DNA of 64,000 nucleotides from Arthrobacter sp. SLBN-83 (GCF_006715285.1 NZ_VFMX01000001.1:1240001-1304000), one strand, 5' to 3'; positions 6,857 through 16,601 are shown, counted from the first letter of the stretch. Numbers and translations: made by a program. The notes: a model not told the origin generated them from the letters alone.

Positions 6857-9196
6857 TCAGGCGCGGGCTTCCCGCCATGCAATCCAATGCACCAGCTGGA
6901 CGCCGTCCAGGGCGAGCAGGTCACCGTCCACGGCGTCCCTTCGGAGCTGGGCCGGTGCGGGTATCCCCACCTTGGCTGCCTTGGGCAGCGGAAGGATGTG
7001 AAGGACGACGTCGGACCCTGGCTGGATGCCCAAGGCACTGGTTTCGAGGATCCACGGGGAGCCGTCCCAGAAGCGGTCGGCCACCACGCGGCCGTCCACC
7101 ACAAGGCGGGCGACGTCGCCCGCCCAGGCGAGCTCCAGCTCTGTCAGCCCGTCCCCGGTGCCAGGTTCCGCCGTCGGAAGTTCAAGCCGGTACACCGCCG
7201 CATGTTCATTGATAACTTCACCATCCGGGGCTGCTGCGCGTCCGGCCAGCGAGCCGAAGGAGGCAGGAACGGGCTGCGCGGCGCGGACAAGTTCCACCGG
7301 TACCGCCTGGCGTGCGGGCTCCAGGGCTTCCGCTTCGACAGCCAGGTCAACAAAGCGTCCATCCTCCGCGGAGTACCGCCAGACCACGGGCATCCCCAAT
7401 GATCTTCCCGCCAGCCGCCCTTGATCATCAACCCAGAGCGGGTCCGCGGACAGCATCAGCTCGCGGCCACGCGGGGTATCCAGGACCCATGCCTCTTCGG
7501 CCAGCGCGGCGGGCAGCACCAGGATTTGCACCGGGCCTGTGGGCGTTGCAGCGGTCAGCGTCACCGGGGCAGAGGTGTCAATACCATAGGCGTTGCCGCC
7601 GAGCGCAGTTGCGGGACCCTCCAGCACCGTCCCCTCCTGGAAACACAGCTGGGATTCGATCCCCTCTTCCGCAGCAAGCACCAGGATGGGCGAAGCTGCA
7701 GCATCAAGAACGGTCAGTGGCGTCGCCGTGGCCCACAGCAGCCGGGCATCCCCTACCGCCAGGTTCACCGGCCATGCCCCGATGGTGCCGGCGGGAATGT
7801 CCGCAGGCGTGCCAGGAAACGTCACGGTTTCCCCGTTCAGTTTTAACTGGAACTGCGCGCCTGCATATTCCTGAAGTGGAATATGCGGCTGATGCCATGT
7901 GATGAAGACAAACCCGGACTCACCGTCCGACCGCAGCGCCCACCGCAGGGTCTCCGAATCCTCCACTCGGGGCGGAACGTGGTCCGGAAACGTGGACGGC
8001 ATGCCTGCCAGCCGCTCCCCGAACGCGGCCAGGAACGCATGCTGCCGGCGCAGCAGCCCGAAGCTCGGCGCCAGCCGGCCGGAAGCACCGATCGGAGCGT
8101 GGAAGTCGTAGTCGAATTCGGGAAGATCGTTGGGGTAACCCGTGGCCTGCGATTCCTGGAGGCTGGGGGCAGGGTTCGTCCCGCCGGCGAACATGTAGTA
8201 CCCCTGCCAGCCGGATCCGCTGCCAATCTTGTTGTTCGCCACCGCCGCTACGTCCTTGGCCTGGGGCCATGGCCGGCGTTGGTAGGCCGTGGCCATGCCG
8301 CCGGTCAGCTCGCAGGTTGCCGGTGGATAGAGATCGGATGGGGACCGTGGAGCGGAGGCCTCCGCACTGGAAAAGTGCTCGCGCAAATCGGCGCCGATCC
8401 CGGGATCGTCCCACTGGTGGCTGAAGAAGTAGTGCTGCCGGAAGGTGGGGTCCCAGGGAGCGTCGGCGTCCACCCAGAAGCCGTCGCCGTAGCCGCCGAA
8501 GACCGGCAGCACCTCTTCCAAGGGAAGATCGGCGCCGCCCCACGCCGTAGCTGTCCAGATCGGGGCAGCGAGCCCTGCCGCCCGGGCCAGCTTCTTCAGC
8601 TCCACGATGTGGCGGGGCTGGTCGTAGAGCTCGTTTTCCAGCTGGATACCGATGACGTTGCTGTCCGGCCCGGTGAGGCCCTTCAGCTGGACACCAATAA
8701 TGTTGAACCAGCGCTCCACCAACGCCAGGTACGCGGGATCGTTGGTACGGTGCCCGACGTCCGCCGCCTGGACCCAGTCCGGAAAGCCGCCGTTGCGGAC
8801 CTCCCCGTGGGCCCACGGCCCGATGCGCAGGACCACGTCCAGCCCCAGGGACGCGCACAGCCGGACAAAGGCGGCCACATCCAGGTTGCCATCGAAGCGT
8901 GGCTTCCCCTGCACCGGCTCGTGGTGGATCCAGAAGACGTAGCAGGCCACCACGGTGATACCGCCGGCCTTCATCAGCCGAAGCCGGTCCTCCCATCGGC
9001 TCCGGGGAAGCCTGCTGAAGTGGATTTCGCCGGACACCGGGATCGCCGGCCGGCCGTCACATTCCAGGTAGTGGCTGGTGAGCCGCCACCGGTTGTGCAC
9101 GTCCCCGCTGTTGCTCATGGCAGGCAGCCGCAGCGGCGCGGCAAAAGACCGGTGGACGGCGGTCAGCAGCTCAAGGGCTGTCTCTTGGGCAGTCAT
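6857..9196 (-). CDS. Beta-galactosidase-like glycoside hydrolase (GH35 type)
   Basis: A 779-residue protein; ATG 9196 has GAAGGA upstream. The N-terminal TIM barrel shows GEIHFSRLPRSRWEDRLRLMKAGG, YVFWIHHEP, RIGPWAHGEVRNGGFPDWV and IGIQLENELYD near residue 185, where the Glu after Asn is the acid/base of the GH35 clan. The nucleophile is probably the Glu in PATCELTGG. Beta-sandwich domains follow. No signal peptide is visible, so it probably acts inside the cell on imported oligosaccharides. It lies 13 bases downstream of a cellulase-like gene. GH35 assignment rests on motifs; true specificity is open. Confidence 0.88.
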   Translation of the reverse strand: MTAQETALELLTAVHRSFAAPLRLPAMSNSGDVHNRWRLTSHYLECDGRPAIPVSGEIHFSRLPRSRWEDRLRLMKAGGITVVACYVFWIHHEPVQGKPRFDGNLDVAAFVRLCASLGLDVVLRIGPWAHGEVRNGGFPDWVQAADVGHRTNDPAYLALVERWFNIIGVQLKGLTGPDSNVIGIQLENELYDQPRHIVELKKLARAAGLAAPIWTATAWGGADLPLEEVLPVFGGYGDGFWVDADAPWDPTFRQHYFFSHQWDDPGIGADLREHFSSAEASAPRSPSDLYPPATCELTGGMATAYQRRPWPQAKDVAAVANNKIGSGSGWQGYYMFAGGTNPAPSLQESQATGYPNDLPEFDYDFHAPIGASGRLAPSFGLLRRQHAFLAAFGERLAGMPSTFPDHVPPRVEDSETLRWALRSDGESGFVFITWHQPHIPLQEYAGAQFQLKLNGETVTFPGTPADIPAGTIGAWPVNLAVGDARLLWATATPLTVLDAAASPILVLAAEEGIESQLCFQEGTVLEGPATALGGNAYGIDTSAPVTLTAATPTGPVQILVLPAALAEEAWVLDTPRGRELMLSADPLWVDDQGRLAGRSLGMPVVWRYSAEDGRFVDLAVEAEALEPARQAVPVELVRAAQPVPASFGSLAGRAAAPDGEVINEHAAVYRLELPTAEPGTGDGLTELELAWAGDVARLVVDGRVVADRFWDGSPWILETSALGIQPGSDVVLHILPLPKAAKVGIPAPAQLRRDAVDGDLLALDGVQLVHWIAWREARA

Positions 9197-9209
9197 TGGC
9201 AGGAGTCCT

Positions 9210-10529
9210 TCAGTTCGCGGGGGCCGTAAGTATCAGGTTGTTGACGCGGCGCTGCCACGCTTCATCGGCCCACATCGGGTGGTGTGGGGCGGCGTTGGAG
9301 CAGGCCACCATGCCCCACGCACCGTGGTCCAGAGCTGTGCGGATCCCGTGCTCGGCCAGCTCCTGACCCACCGGCCCCTCCTCGAACGTTCCCAGAAGCG
9401 GGGTGTATCCAATCCAGCCCTCGCCCACCAGGGCTGGAATGTTCTTCCAGCGCGCCCAGGCGGAAATGGCGATAACGCGGGACTCGATCTCACGCAGCAT
9501 CACCTCGCGGTAGTGCCCGTAGTGGTTGTAGAGCCACGTATCCCACGCGACGGGGTCGATCCAGTCGTAGCCGTAGAACATTTGGTCGGTGACCACGGTG
9601 GCCCGGTATTTCCACTCAGCGAGGCGGCCATGGTCCGAAAAAGACGGCGCGTCCTTCCGTAGCAGCGCACGCAGGGCCGGGTTGGGGAAGCCCGCCGTCC
9701 CCTCGGAGCGGATGTCAATCTCCCGCTGCAGCGCGTCCAGCACACCGTAGCTGTACACGTGGAACTGCGCCGCAGCCAGGCCATCGGGGAGCGTGTGCAT
9801 GGCCAAGTGTGGTGGCTTGCCGTAGCTGGCCGTCACCAGCAGGTCCGGATGCAGCCGCCGCAGCCGCTGCACCTGCCCACTGCCGCCGTCGGCCAGCGCC
9901 GGCAGGATGGAAAAATCCACCTCGTTGTGCAGCTCCACCAGGGCGATGCGGTCCCGGTGCCCGGCGTCGGAGACCACCCGGATCAGCCGGTCCCACGCAT
10001 CGGCAAGGACACGGTACCGGTCCGCCAGCGGGACGGCGTCGATGGCCTCGAACCACTTCGGCGACGCCGCAAACACTGGTGACTGCTGGTATTCCCAGCT
10101 GGCCAGTACCACCACCAGCCCGTGCCGTTCGGCTGCACCAAACAGTTCCAGCAGCCGCTGCCGCAGGTTGAGCCGGTAGCCGCCCGGCGCGTCGTACCAG
10201 CGCGTGCCCCGGCCGTAGATCCCGCCGTCCGGCGCGGTGCCCAGCCCCTCAATCTCCAGGTCCTCCGCGAGCGCCTCGAGACCGAGCCTGCCGAAAAGCA
10301 GCAGCGGGGCCGCGCAGATGCGTATCGCGTTGTACCCGAGCTCCGCGGCTTTGGCGCAGGCCTTATCCAGGTCCGCGTACGGCCCGCCGACCTCGGCACG
10401 GGTGTACCAGGAGAAGTCCCACAGGGTGATGGCCAGCCGGGGTGGAAGGTGCGACGGCGGCGCTCCGGTCAGGGTGCGGGTGTCACCTTCCAGGGTTCCG
10501 GACCCAAGGTACCGGGCTTCTTCAGTCAC
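9210..10529 (-). CDS. Cellulase-like (GH5-clan TIM-barrel) glycoside hydrolase
   Basis: A 439-residue protein starting with GTG in a GTGA overlap with the upstream gene. Recognisable TIM-barrel elements include LAITLWDFSWYTRAE, GYNAIRICAAPLLL, ALVELHNEVDF near residue 200 (Asn-Glu acid/base) and ALVGEGWIGYTPLL near 370 (candidate nucleophile Glu). This resembles the poorly characterised sugar-binding cellulase-like family of clan GH-A. There is no secretion signal. It sits between a DUF5107-TPR protein and a GH35-like enzyme and is translationally coupled to the first. The substrate is unknown; an oligosaccharide with beta-linked hexoses is an inference. Confidence 0.85.
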   Translation of the reverse strand: MTEEARYLGSGTLEGDTRTLTGAPPSHLPPRLAITLWDFSWYTRAEVGGPYADLDKACAKAAELGYNAIRICAAPLLLFGRLGLEALAEDLEIEGLGTAPDGGIYGRGTRWYDAPGGYRLNLRQRLLELFGAAERHGLVVVLASWEYQQSPVFAASPKWFEAIDAVPLADRYRVLADAWDRLIRVVSDAGHRDRIALVELHNEVDFSILPALADGGSGQVQRLRRLHPDLLVTASYGKPPHLAMHTLPDGLAAAQFHVYSYGVLDALQREIDIRSEGTAGFPNPALRALLRKDAPSFSDHGRLAEWKYRATVVTDQMFYGYDWIDPVAWDTWLYNHYGHYREVMLREIESRVIAISAWARWKNIPALVGEGWIGYTPLLGTFEEGPVGQELAEHGIRTALDHGAWGMVACSNAAPHHPMWADEAWQRRVNNLILTAPAN

Positions 10530-13500
10530 AGGGAGACCTCTTCCTTTTCTTCCGCCGGTAGGCCCAGCCGGCGGCCGCGTTCGGCAAGGTCCCGGAGGGT
10601 GGCCGCGGCTGCATCGCGGGACGCTGCGGTGTCAGTATTGAACAGCAACAGCTCCGGCAGCGAGGTGGCGAAATAGTCGGGTGCGGAGGGAGCAGCTTCC
10701 AGTTCGGCAGCCCGGCCTTCCAGGTGGTCCCAAATCAGGTCCGCTTCCTGCCGCCGCCCCAGCCGCACGCAAGCCACACCCCGCCAGTAGTCGGCCAGCC
10801 CAACCGGGCCCGGATCCACGGCCAACGCGCTCCCCCGGCCGCAAGCCCTGGCCCACGCCTCCCGGGCAGCAACCCCGTCACCCGACCGGTCCAGCGCATC
10901 GCCCAGCACCACCAGCCGCTCAGCCATGCTGTCCCCGGGATGCCGCCCCTCGCCCAGGTTCGCCGGCGCCTCCATACCCCCGCGCAGCAGGGTGATGGCC
11001 GCCGTCGGCTCCTGCTCCATCAACGTCCGCGCCTGCTTGACCGCGGCCCGGTCGTACGCGGCGAGCGCCTGCCCCTCACCGCCTTCAAAGGGCTGGAAGG
11101 TGCGCGAGGCCAGCAGTGCCAGGGCCTCCTCCGGCCGCCCCACGTCGGTCAACAGGTTTGCGTAGAGGACGGCAAGATCGTCCCGGGCCAGGACGGCGGG
11201 GCCATGCTTCCTGATGTCCGCGAGCCGCTGCTCCGCAGGCACACCCCGTAGTCCCGCCAGCAGGGCCCGTTCAAAAACGAGACGGGCGTCCCCGGGGCTC
11301 AGCTCCTGGGCGCGGTCGAGGTACGCGTCTGCAGCAGCAGGGTCGCCGCCGGTGTTGACCGCAGCCAGGGCGGCGTTCCGCAACACAACGGGGTCTTTGC
11401 TTCCGTGGGCGAGGGCCTTCTCCAGGTGGTCCAGCGCGTCGGCGGTCCGCCCGCTGTCAAGCAGCCAGCAGCCCAGGAGTCCGTGGGCCATGTGGTCCCG
11501 GGGATCAGCTTCGAGTGCGCGGAGCAGCGCGTCGTAGTCGTCCAGCCCGTAGGGGAAGGAGTAACGGGTGTCGGCGCGCCGGGCCTTGGCGCGCTCGGCA
11601 GCCGCAGCCTGCGGATCGAGGAGCTCCTCCAGCCAGCCGGCGTGCAGGTAATGACGGAGCGGCCCTGGATTGCCGAACGCCGGGTACGCCTCCCGCCTCG
11701 CTTCAACTTCAGTCAGGTCCAGGGCACGCTGCCACTGCCCCGCACGGGCCAGCCAGCAGGCAACGGCCAGGCCGGTTTTTGGATCGGCCACCTCCAGGGT
11801 TCCGGCGAGCGCCAGGGCCACGGGATCCAGCGGGTCGGCGGCCACCATGTCCTGCAACAACTGTCCGCTCTGGTCCTGGTGCCCCAGCGCTTCCAGCGCC
11901 AGGTACCGGAGGTGCCGCGCTTCGGGGCTGGTGATCTCCAGTGACTGTGCGGCCTCGGCGTGCTGCAGGGCCTGGGCTGGGTCCTTGGAACGCAGCGCCA
12001 GCCGGGCCAGCGCCAACTGCGCCGGATGTGCCCACGCCCTGTCCCAGGCTGCCTTTCCAAACCGTTCCCCGGCCTCTTCAGTGAGGCCAAGGCGTTCCAG
12101 GACGAGGCCCAGCCGGTAGCTTGCCTCCCCGCTGGGCGGGTTGAGGTTTCGCCGGGTCAGGCGTGCCAACGCGTTTTCCAGCCTGTCCCGCGCCTGCCCG
12201 TAGCGGCCTTCCCGGTACCTGGCCGCTCCCAGCGCGATGGACACCCGGGAGTCCAGCGGGTCCCGGTGGAGCATCTCCTCGAAGTAGGGCAGCGGCGACC
12301 GGGTGGGGTGCCGGTTCTGGGCGAGGTGCGTTGCGGTGACAAACAGCTCGTCCTGGCTCTCCACGTCCTGCGGCTGGGCCGGCTCGGTGGCCACCCAGGG
12401 CTCGGGGGCGTTGTCGACGGGCTTCCGGGGCGTCCAGACGATGAGCTCCCGCCCGGCATCGAGGACCTGGAGCGTCAAGTCCGTCGCCTTGGCCGGCGAC
12501 GGCAAGTCAACGGTCGCGGTAAACGGATGGGCTGGGGAGAGGAGGACATTCCATGTCCGGGCCGTTTCGCCGCGGTGCGTGAGGACAACTTCGGTATTCT
12601 CCCTGCGGGTGGTCCCGGAGACGCCGATGGTGACGGTCCTGCCGGCCCCGTCCAGGGAAAGCGCGACGGCGGCGTCGAGGTTCGCCTGGTGCGCCGGTCC
12701 CATCTCCCGGATGGGGTACCAGTACTGGCTGAAGGTGCGCGTCTCACCCGGGGCGAGGTAGCTGAAGTCCGGCTGGTTGTCCGTGAAGACTCCCGCCATC
12801 AGTTCGACGTACGGGCCGCCGTCGTCAGTTAAATGCCTGTCCCAGGCCTTGCCCACCGGACCGTTGCCCCACGTCCATTGCTTCTTGCCCGGCGCGATGC
12901 GGCGGTCCGCCCAGTGGACGAACCCGGCACGTGCCTGGTGGTCGTAACCGCCGAAGAAGCTGTCCGCCGTGTCCGTGATCATGTAGGACGTAGGGACGGG
13001 GATGTTGGCGTAAAAGTCGAGCCTGTCCGCGTCCGGCCGGCCCTCCGCACGGCCGCTTCCGGTGGACAGCGTGGGATAGTCCACCCCGTAATAGGGGCGG
13101 TCAGCGCGCGGGAAAGCGCTGATGGCCCGGCGGGCATGGTCCGCGACGTACCGGACATCGGTGGGAAAGAAGGACTGGTAGTTGTCGTGCGCGCGGGCGG
13201 CCACGTTGGCCCACCAGAGAAAGGTCTGCGGCTCATCCGTCCGGTTGTGGAGCCGGGCTTCGACCTCGATGAGCGAACTGCCCGGCCGGAGCCGGACACC
13301 GTGGGTGCCGCGCATCCGCTGCAGCGGATCAAGGTCGCTGTGCCAGACGGTGACATCCCCGTTGCCGGAGCGTTCGACGGCGGTGTCCACCGGCAGGAAG
13401 GTGGCGGGCCGGTGGTGCTGCGGCCAGTTGAACTCCACCCCGCCGGAGATCCACGGCCCGGCCAGGCCCACCAGCCCGGGCTTGATGACGTTGTTCCGGT

Positions 13501-13855
13501 AGAAAAAGTCGTACCCGGCGGCCTTGTCGTAGCCAATGTGGATGCGTCCCCCGATTTCCGGGAGCAGCATGAGGCGTACGTACTCATTCTCCAGGTGGAT
13601 GGCCTGCCACAGCCTGGGCTTTTTCACCGCCGTGATGCTGTCGATGAACGGCATGGGATACACCTTGCCGCTGGATCCCTGGTAGACGCGGCGGTCCAGG
13701 AACAGCGGATACTTGTCCGGCCTGTCGGGTGCGTAAGTGTCGATCGACACCGGTTCACTCCAGCAGGCCACGCCGCCTGCCGCCAAGATGTCCTGCTGGT
13801 CAGCGGGGACGTGGGGCAGAACGATCCTGCTGGGGCCTTTGGATTCTTTGGTCAC
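10526..13855 (-). CDS. DUF5107 domain protein with C-terminal tetratricopeptide repeats
   Basis: A 1109-residue protein from GTG 13855, first gene of the leftward glycoside operon. The N-terminal part (about residues 30-350) resembles the DUF5107 carbohydrate-mutarotase-like beta-sandwich: ENEYVRLMLLPEIGGRIHIGYDK, SGGVEFNWPQHHRP and YFPLR-like sheets. Residues about 520-1060 are helical repeats of TPR type (ALGAARYREGRYGQARDRLENALARL, AHGLLGCWLLDSGRTADALDHLEKAL). No signal peptide is seen. The biochemical role of DUF5107 proteins is not established; association with clan GH-A hydrolases suggests binding or epimerising sugars, with the TPR part recruiting partners. Annotation as DUF5107-TPR is confident; function is not. 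Confidence 0.85.
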   Translation of the reverse strand: MTKESKGPSRIVLPHVPADQQDILAAGGVACWSEPVSIDTYAPDRPDKYPLFLDRRVYQGSSGKVYPMPFIDSITAVKKPRLWQAIHLENEYVRLMLLPEIGGRIHIGYDKAAGYDFFYRNNVIKPGLVGLAGPWISGGVEFNWPQHHRPATFLPVDTAVERSGNGDVTVWHSDLDPLQRMRGTHGVRLRPGSSLIEVEARLHNRTDEPQTFLWWANVAARAHDNYQSFFPTDVRYVADHARRAISAFPRADRPYYGVDYPTLSTGSGRAEGRPDADRLDFYANIPVPTSYMITDTADSFFGGYDHQARAGFVHWADRRIAPGKKQWTWGNGPVGKAWDRHLTDDGGPYVELMAGVFTDNQPDFSYLAPGETRTFSQYWYPIREMGPAHQANLDAAVALSLDGAGRTVTIGVSGTTRRENTEVVLTHRGETARTWNVLLSPAHPFTATVDLPSPAKATDLTLQVLDAGRELIVWTPRKPVDNAPEPWVATEPAQPQDVESQDELFVTATHLAQNRHPTRSPLPYFEEMLHRDPLDSRVSIALGAARYREGRYGQARDRLENALARLTRRNLNPPSGEASYRLGLVLERLGLTEEAGERFGKAAWDRAWAHPAQLALARLALRSKDPAQALQHAEAAQSLEITSPEARHLRYLALEALGHQDQSGQLLQDMVAADPLDPVALALAGTLEVADPKTGLAVACWLARAGQWQRALDLTEVEARREAYPAFGNPGPLRHYLHAGWLEELLDPQAAAAERAKARRADTRYSFPYGLDDYDALLRALEADPRDHMAHGLLGCWLLDSGRTADALDHLEKALAHGSKDPVVLRNAALAAVNTGGDPAAADAYLDRAQELSPGDARLVFERALLAGLRGVPAEQRLADIRKHGPAVLARDDLAVLYANLLTDVGRPEEALALLASRTFQPFEGGEGQALAAYDRAAVKQARTLMEQEPTAAITLLRGGMEAPANLGEGRHPGDSMAERLVVLGDALDRSGDGVAAREAWARACGRGSALAVDPGPVGLADYWRGVACVRLGRRQEADLIWDHLEGRAAELEAAPSAPDYFATSLPELLLFNTDTAASRDAAAATLRDLAERGRRLGLPAEEKEEVSL

Positions 13856-13995
13856 CCCATAAGGCTATGAAGGGCAGGAAGCGGTTCCCATGGCAAAAAC
13901 GATCAGCTATATGGACGATCGTGTACACAGCCGCCCGGTGCCCTGCGCCCCCGGCAGTTGGACATGTCCCACCCACTGAGACAAGAATTTTCCGT

Positions 13996-14772
13996 GTGAC
14001 ACTACCGAAACCGGCGCCCGCGGCCAGCATGATCGAACGGGTTTCCCTAATCCTCGAGGTGTTCACCCCCGAAGAACCGGTGCTGACGGGAGGGGAGATC
14101 GCGCGCAGGGCCGGTCTTTCCCGGGCCACCACAGCCCGGATACTCGCAGGGCTGGCCAGGCACGATTTCGTCGCCCGGGTACCGTCCGGTTACCAGATTG
14201 GCATCCGGTGTTTTGAATTGGGACAGATGGCGCAGCAGCCCAAAGACCTGCGGCACCTGGCCTTGGCAACAATGTTCGACCTGCGGCGTGCCACCGGCCT
14301 GACGGTCCAGTTGGGCGTCCTGGAAGGTAACGACGTGGTCTATATCGAGATTTTGCGCGGCAAGTACCGGGACCTGACCATCCCTTCCCGGGTTGGCGGA
14401 CGCGTCCCGTCCTATGCGACCGCCGGCGGCAAGGCCCTGCTTGCCCACGCTCCTGACCATCTGGTCGAAGATCTCCTGAAGGGCCAGTTGGAGAAAATTG
14501 GGCCAAGCACCATCACCGATCCCCATGAGCTTCGCGCCGAACTGGACCTGGCCCGGCGTGAGGGTATTGCCTACGAGCGGGAAGAATCCCATGCCGGCCT
14601 GGCGTGCGCCGCGAGTCCCATTCTGCGCGGTGACGGTACGGCAGTGGCAGCCATCTCCATCACCGCTCCGGCAGGAGCGGTGGAGATGAGGCTGGTTGGT
14701 CCTGCTGTCCATGCAGCCACACTGGGATTGAACCGCCAAATGGCCGCAGCGCCCCACTGGGCCAAGCTTTAG
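13996..14772 (+). CDS. IclR family transcriptional regulator
   Basis: A 258-residue protein from GTG 13996; ATG 14029 is the alternative and neither has a strong ribosome site. The winged helix-turn-helix (about residues 12-75, LTGGEIARRAGLSRATTARILAGLARHDFV) is followed by the IclR effector domain (about 85-250, VLEGNDVVYIEILRG, SYATAGGKALLA, EESHAGLACAASPI). It is divergent from the glycoside operon (140 bases between starts) and lies immediately upstream of a zinc alcohol dehydrogenase, so it could control either or both. A hairpin-forming palindrome directly follows its stop codon. Confidence 0.92.
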   Translation: MTLPKPAPAASMIERVSLILEVFTPEEPVLTGGEIARRAGLSRATTARILAGLARHDFVARVPSGYQIGIRCFELGQMAQQPKDLRHLALATMFDLRRATGLTVQLGVLEGNDVVYIEILRGKYRDLTIPSRVGGRVPSYATAGGKALLAHAPDHLVEDLLKGQLEKIGPSTITDPHELRAELDLARREGIAYEREESHAGLACAASPILRGDGTAVAAISITAPAGAVEMRLVGPAVHAATLGLNRQMAAAPHWAKL

Positions 14773-14773
14773 A

Positions 14774-14794
14774 CCCTCTCACTCAGTGAGAGGG
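14774..14794. terminator. Palindrome after IclR gene: terminator or operator
   Basis: CCCTCTCACT (14774-14783) and AGTGAGAGGG (14785-14794) form a 21-base palindrome with one central base, two bases after the IclR stop codon and followed by AGATTTTG. As RNA it could form a 9-bp stem with a TCA loop and a weak U-tract. It also abuts a TTGACG hexamer (14800-14805), a possible -35 for the alcohol dehydrogenase, so it may instead be an operator. Confidence 0.5.
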
Positions 14795-14884
14795 AGATTT
14801 TGACGACCCCGGCGTGCGCCTGATGCTTATGCCAGTCCCGTGATTCAAAGCACCGGGGTGTGAGCCAAGCAATAAGGAGTACCG

Positions 14885-15994
14885 GTGAAAGCCGCAATCA
14901 TGAACCACGCAGGTGCGCCGCTTGCAGTCGTCGAGCTTGATCTTCAGGCACCCGGCCCCGGCGAAGTCCGCGTGCGCGTTGACGCGGCCGGGATCTGCCA
15001 CAGCGATTACCACTACATGGTCCAGGACCTCGCGTGCCGGACACCAATCGTGCTTGGCCACGAGGGCGCGGGCATCGTCCAGGAAGTTGGAGCGGGGGTC
15101 ACCCATGTCCAGCCAGGGGACAAAGTCATTATGACCTGGCGGCCAAGTTGTGGCAGGTGCGAGTACTGCACCAGCGGCTCGCCAGCGCTCTGCCGCCTCG
15201 GCGCGGTGCACGCTACGCACAACGAGCTGCTGCGCGGCGGGACGCGGCTGGCACGTGATGGACAGCCCGTCTATCACCTGATGGGGGTGTCCTGCTACGC
15301 GGAGGAATGCGTCGTATCCGGCGAGTCGGTCATCAAGATCCCGCAGGAGGTTCCCGTCGAGGTCGCAGCCATCATGGGTTGCGCAGTGATCACAGGGATG
15401 GGCGTGGTGCTGAACGGAATGGGCGCTCCGGCAGGGGAATCGGTCCTCATCGTTGGAGCCGGCGGAATAGGGCTTTCGGCGGTCATTGGCGCGGCAGCAG
15501 CCGGGGCGTACCCGGTGATCGTTGCCGACATCGACGACGACAAGCTCGCGAAGGCACGGGAGCTCGGAGCAACCCACACGGTCAACACCCGCGAACACGA
15601 CCTTGCAGCGAGCGTTCACGAGATCACGGGCGGAGGCGCGCACTGGGCTGTCGAGGCCATCGGCCGGCCGCAGACCATACGCGAGGCGGTGGTGGCTCTT
15701 CGTCCCCGCGGCACGGCGTTCGTGGTGGGTCTGTCCAACGCCGAAGCCGAAATCAACGTGCCGCTGAACCAAGTGGTACAGCAGGAAAAGTCGGTGCGCG
15801 GAAGCCTGTACGGCTCTTCCAACCTTTCAGTGCAGATCCCACAGATCCTGGACATGTACCTGGCAGGCCGTTTGCCGCTTGATGCCCTTATCGGGGAGAA
15901 GTTCAGCCTGGACCGGATCAACGAAGCGTTCGAATCCCTGACCAACGGAAACATCGGCCGTTCGGTGGTCCTCATGGGCAGCAACCCCGGTTAG
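14885..15994 (+). CDS. Zinc-dependent alcohol dehydrogenase, class III-like MDR
   Basis: A 369-residue protein from GTG 14885 with AAGGAG 6 bases upstream. Catalytic zinc ligands are visible as AGICHSD (Cys), GHEGAG (His-Glu) and the MGCAVITG Cys. The structural zinc lobe carries four cysteines in PSCGRCEYCTSGSPALC. The NAD-binding motif is GAGGIGLSAVIGA near residue 196. The family oxidises alcohols to aldehydes with NAD(P) or bound cofactor. It follows an IclR regulator, and its stop codon overlaps that of the convergent small membrane protein gene by four bases, leaving no room for a terminator. Substrate unknown. Confidence 0.92.
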   Translation: MKAAIMNHAGAPLAVVELDLQAPGPGEVRVRVDAAGICHSDYHYMVQDLACRTPIVLGHEGAGIVQEVGAGVTHVQPGDKVIMTWRPSCGRCEYCTSGSPALCRLGAVHATHNELLRGGTRLARDGQPVYHLMGVSCYAEECVVSGESVIKIPQEVPVEVAAIMGCAVITGMGVVLNGMGAPAGESVLIVGAGGIGLSAVIGAAAAGAYPVIVADIDDDKLAKARELGATHTVNTREHDLAASVHEITGGGAHWAVEAIGRPQTIREAVVALRPRGTAFVVGLSNAEAEINVPLNQVVQQEKSVRGSLYGSSNLSVQIPQILDMYLAGRLPLDALIGEKFSLDRINEAFESLTNGNIGRSVVLMGSNPG

Positions 15995-16380
15995 AGGGCC
16001 AGGCGCGGCCCGTCCGCCACGGCCGGTGCCGCAGACACCACCGGGAGGGCGTCGGTGAGGGCCTCGACGACGGCCATCTGACCGGTGGAGTCCGGAACGC
16101 CCGGGTACTGCACATGGGCAGCTTCCACCGGCTCGGCCGGCGTCTCCACTGAACGCATCCGGACCAGCGCCACTGCGGAGATAAGGAACCAGGCCACGTT
16201 GGTGACCACGGACGGCCAGGCGCTGTGCAGGGTGCCGTTGATAATGAAGGCAACGGAACCGAAGAGGTTCGCTGTCTGGAATCCCTTCCCCGCCTTCAGC
16301 CAGCCCATGGAGACGGCAAGGTACGCACTAAGAATCGCAACAGCGCCTGCCCATCCGGCGAGTTCCCACAGCAGATTCAT
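15991..16380 (-). CDS. Small membrane protein, CBU_0592-like
   Basis: A 129-residue protein from ATG 16380. Three hydrophobic segments are visible in the first 75 residues (ELAGWAGAVAILSAYLAVSMG, GFQTANLFGSVAFIINGTLHSAW, VVTNVAWFLISAVALV), matching the small CBU_0592 family of membrane proteins of unknown function. The remaining 50 residues are a hydrophilic tail. The stop codon overlaps that of the alcohol dehydrogenase gene on the other strand. No function can be assigned. Confidence 0.75.
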   Translation of the reverse strand: MNLLWELAGWAGAVAILSAYLAVSMGWLKAGKGFQTANLFGSVAFIINGTLHSAWPSVVTNVAWFLISAVALVRMRSVETPAEPVEAAHVQYPGVPDSTGQMAVVEALTDALPVVSAAPAVADGPRLAL

Positions 16381-16601
16381 GGCGTCCTTTCAAGGGTTCC
16401 CGAGCAGTATTCGGGCAGGGTTTAGGAAGGGGTGGAACGGGGTTGGTTTTGCCGGTGCCGGGTTACTCGAGCCCTGTTCGGGCGAGGACCTCATGCTGGT
16501 CGGCGGCATAATCATACCCCGCCGCAGGACGCCAATTTGACAACGGAACCCCGCTGTCCGGACTCTGGACAACCCCTCCTGGACGTAGCACGATCGGAGC
16601 T

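Noticed and set aside
10237..13870. Several long open frames on the plus strand opposite the DUF5107-TPR gene
   Set aside because: They show Arg/Pro/Ala-rich composition typical of antisense frames in high-GC genes and lack domains or ribosome sites.
13911..13928. Overlapping short palindromes ACGATCGT and GTGTACAC between the DUF5107 and IclR genes
   Set aside because: They are only 8 bases each, asymmetric as a unit and not repeated elsewhere; too weak to call an operator.
14774..14794. Calling the 21-base palindrome an IclR operator with certainty
   Set aside because: It follows the IclR stop by one base and can fold as a stem-loop, so a terminator role is at least as likely.
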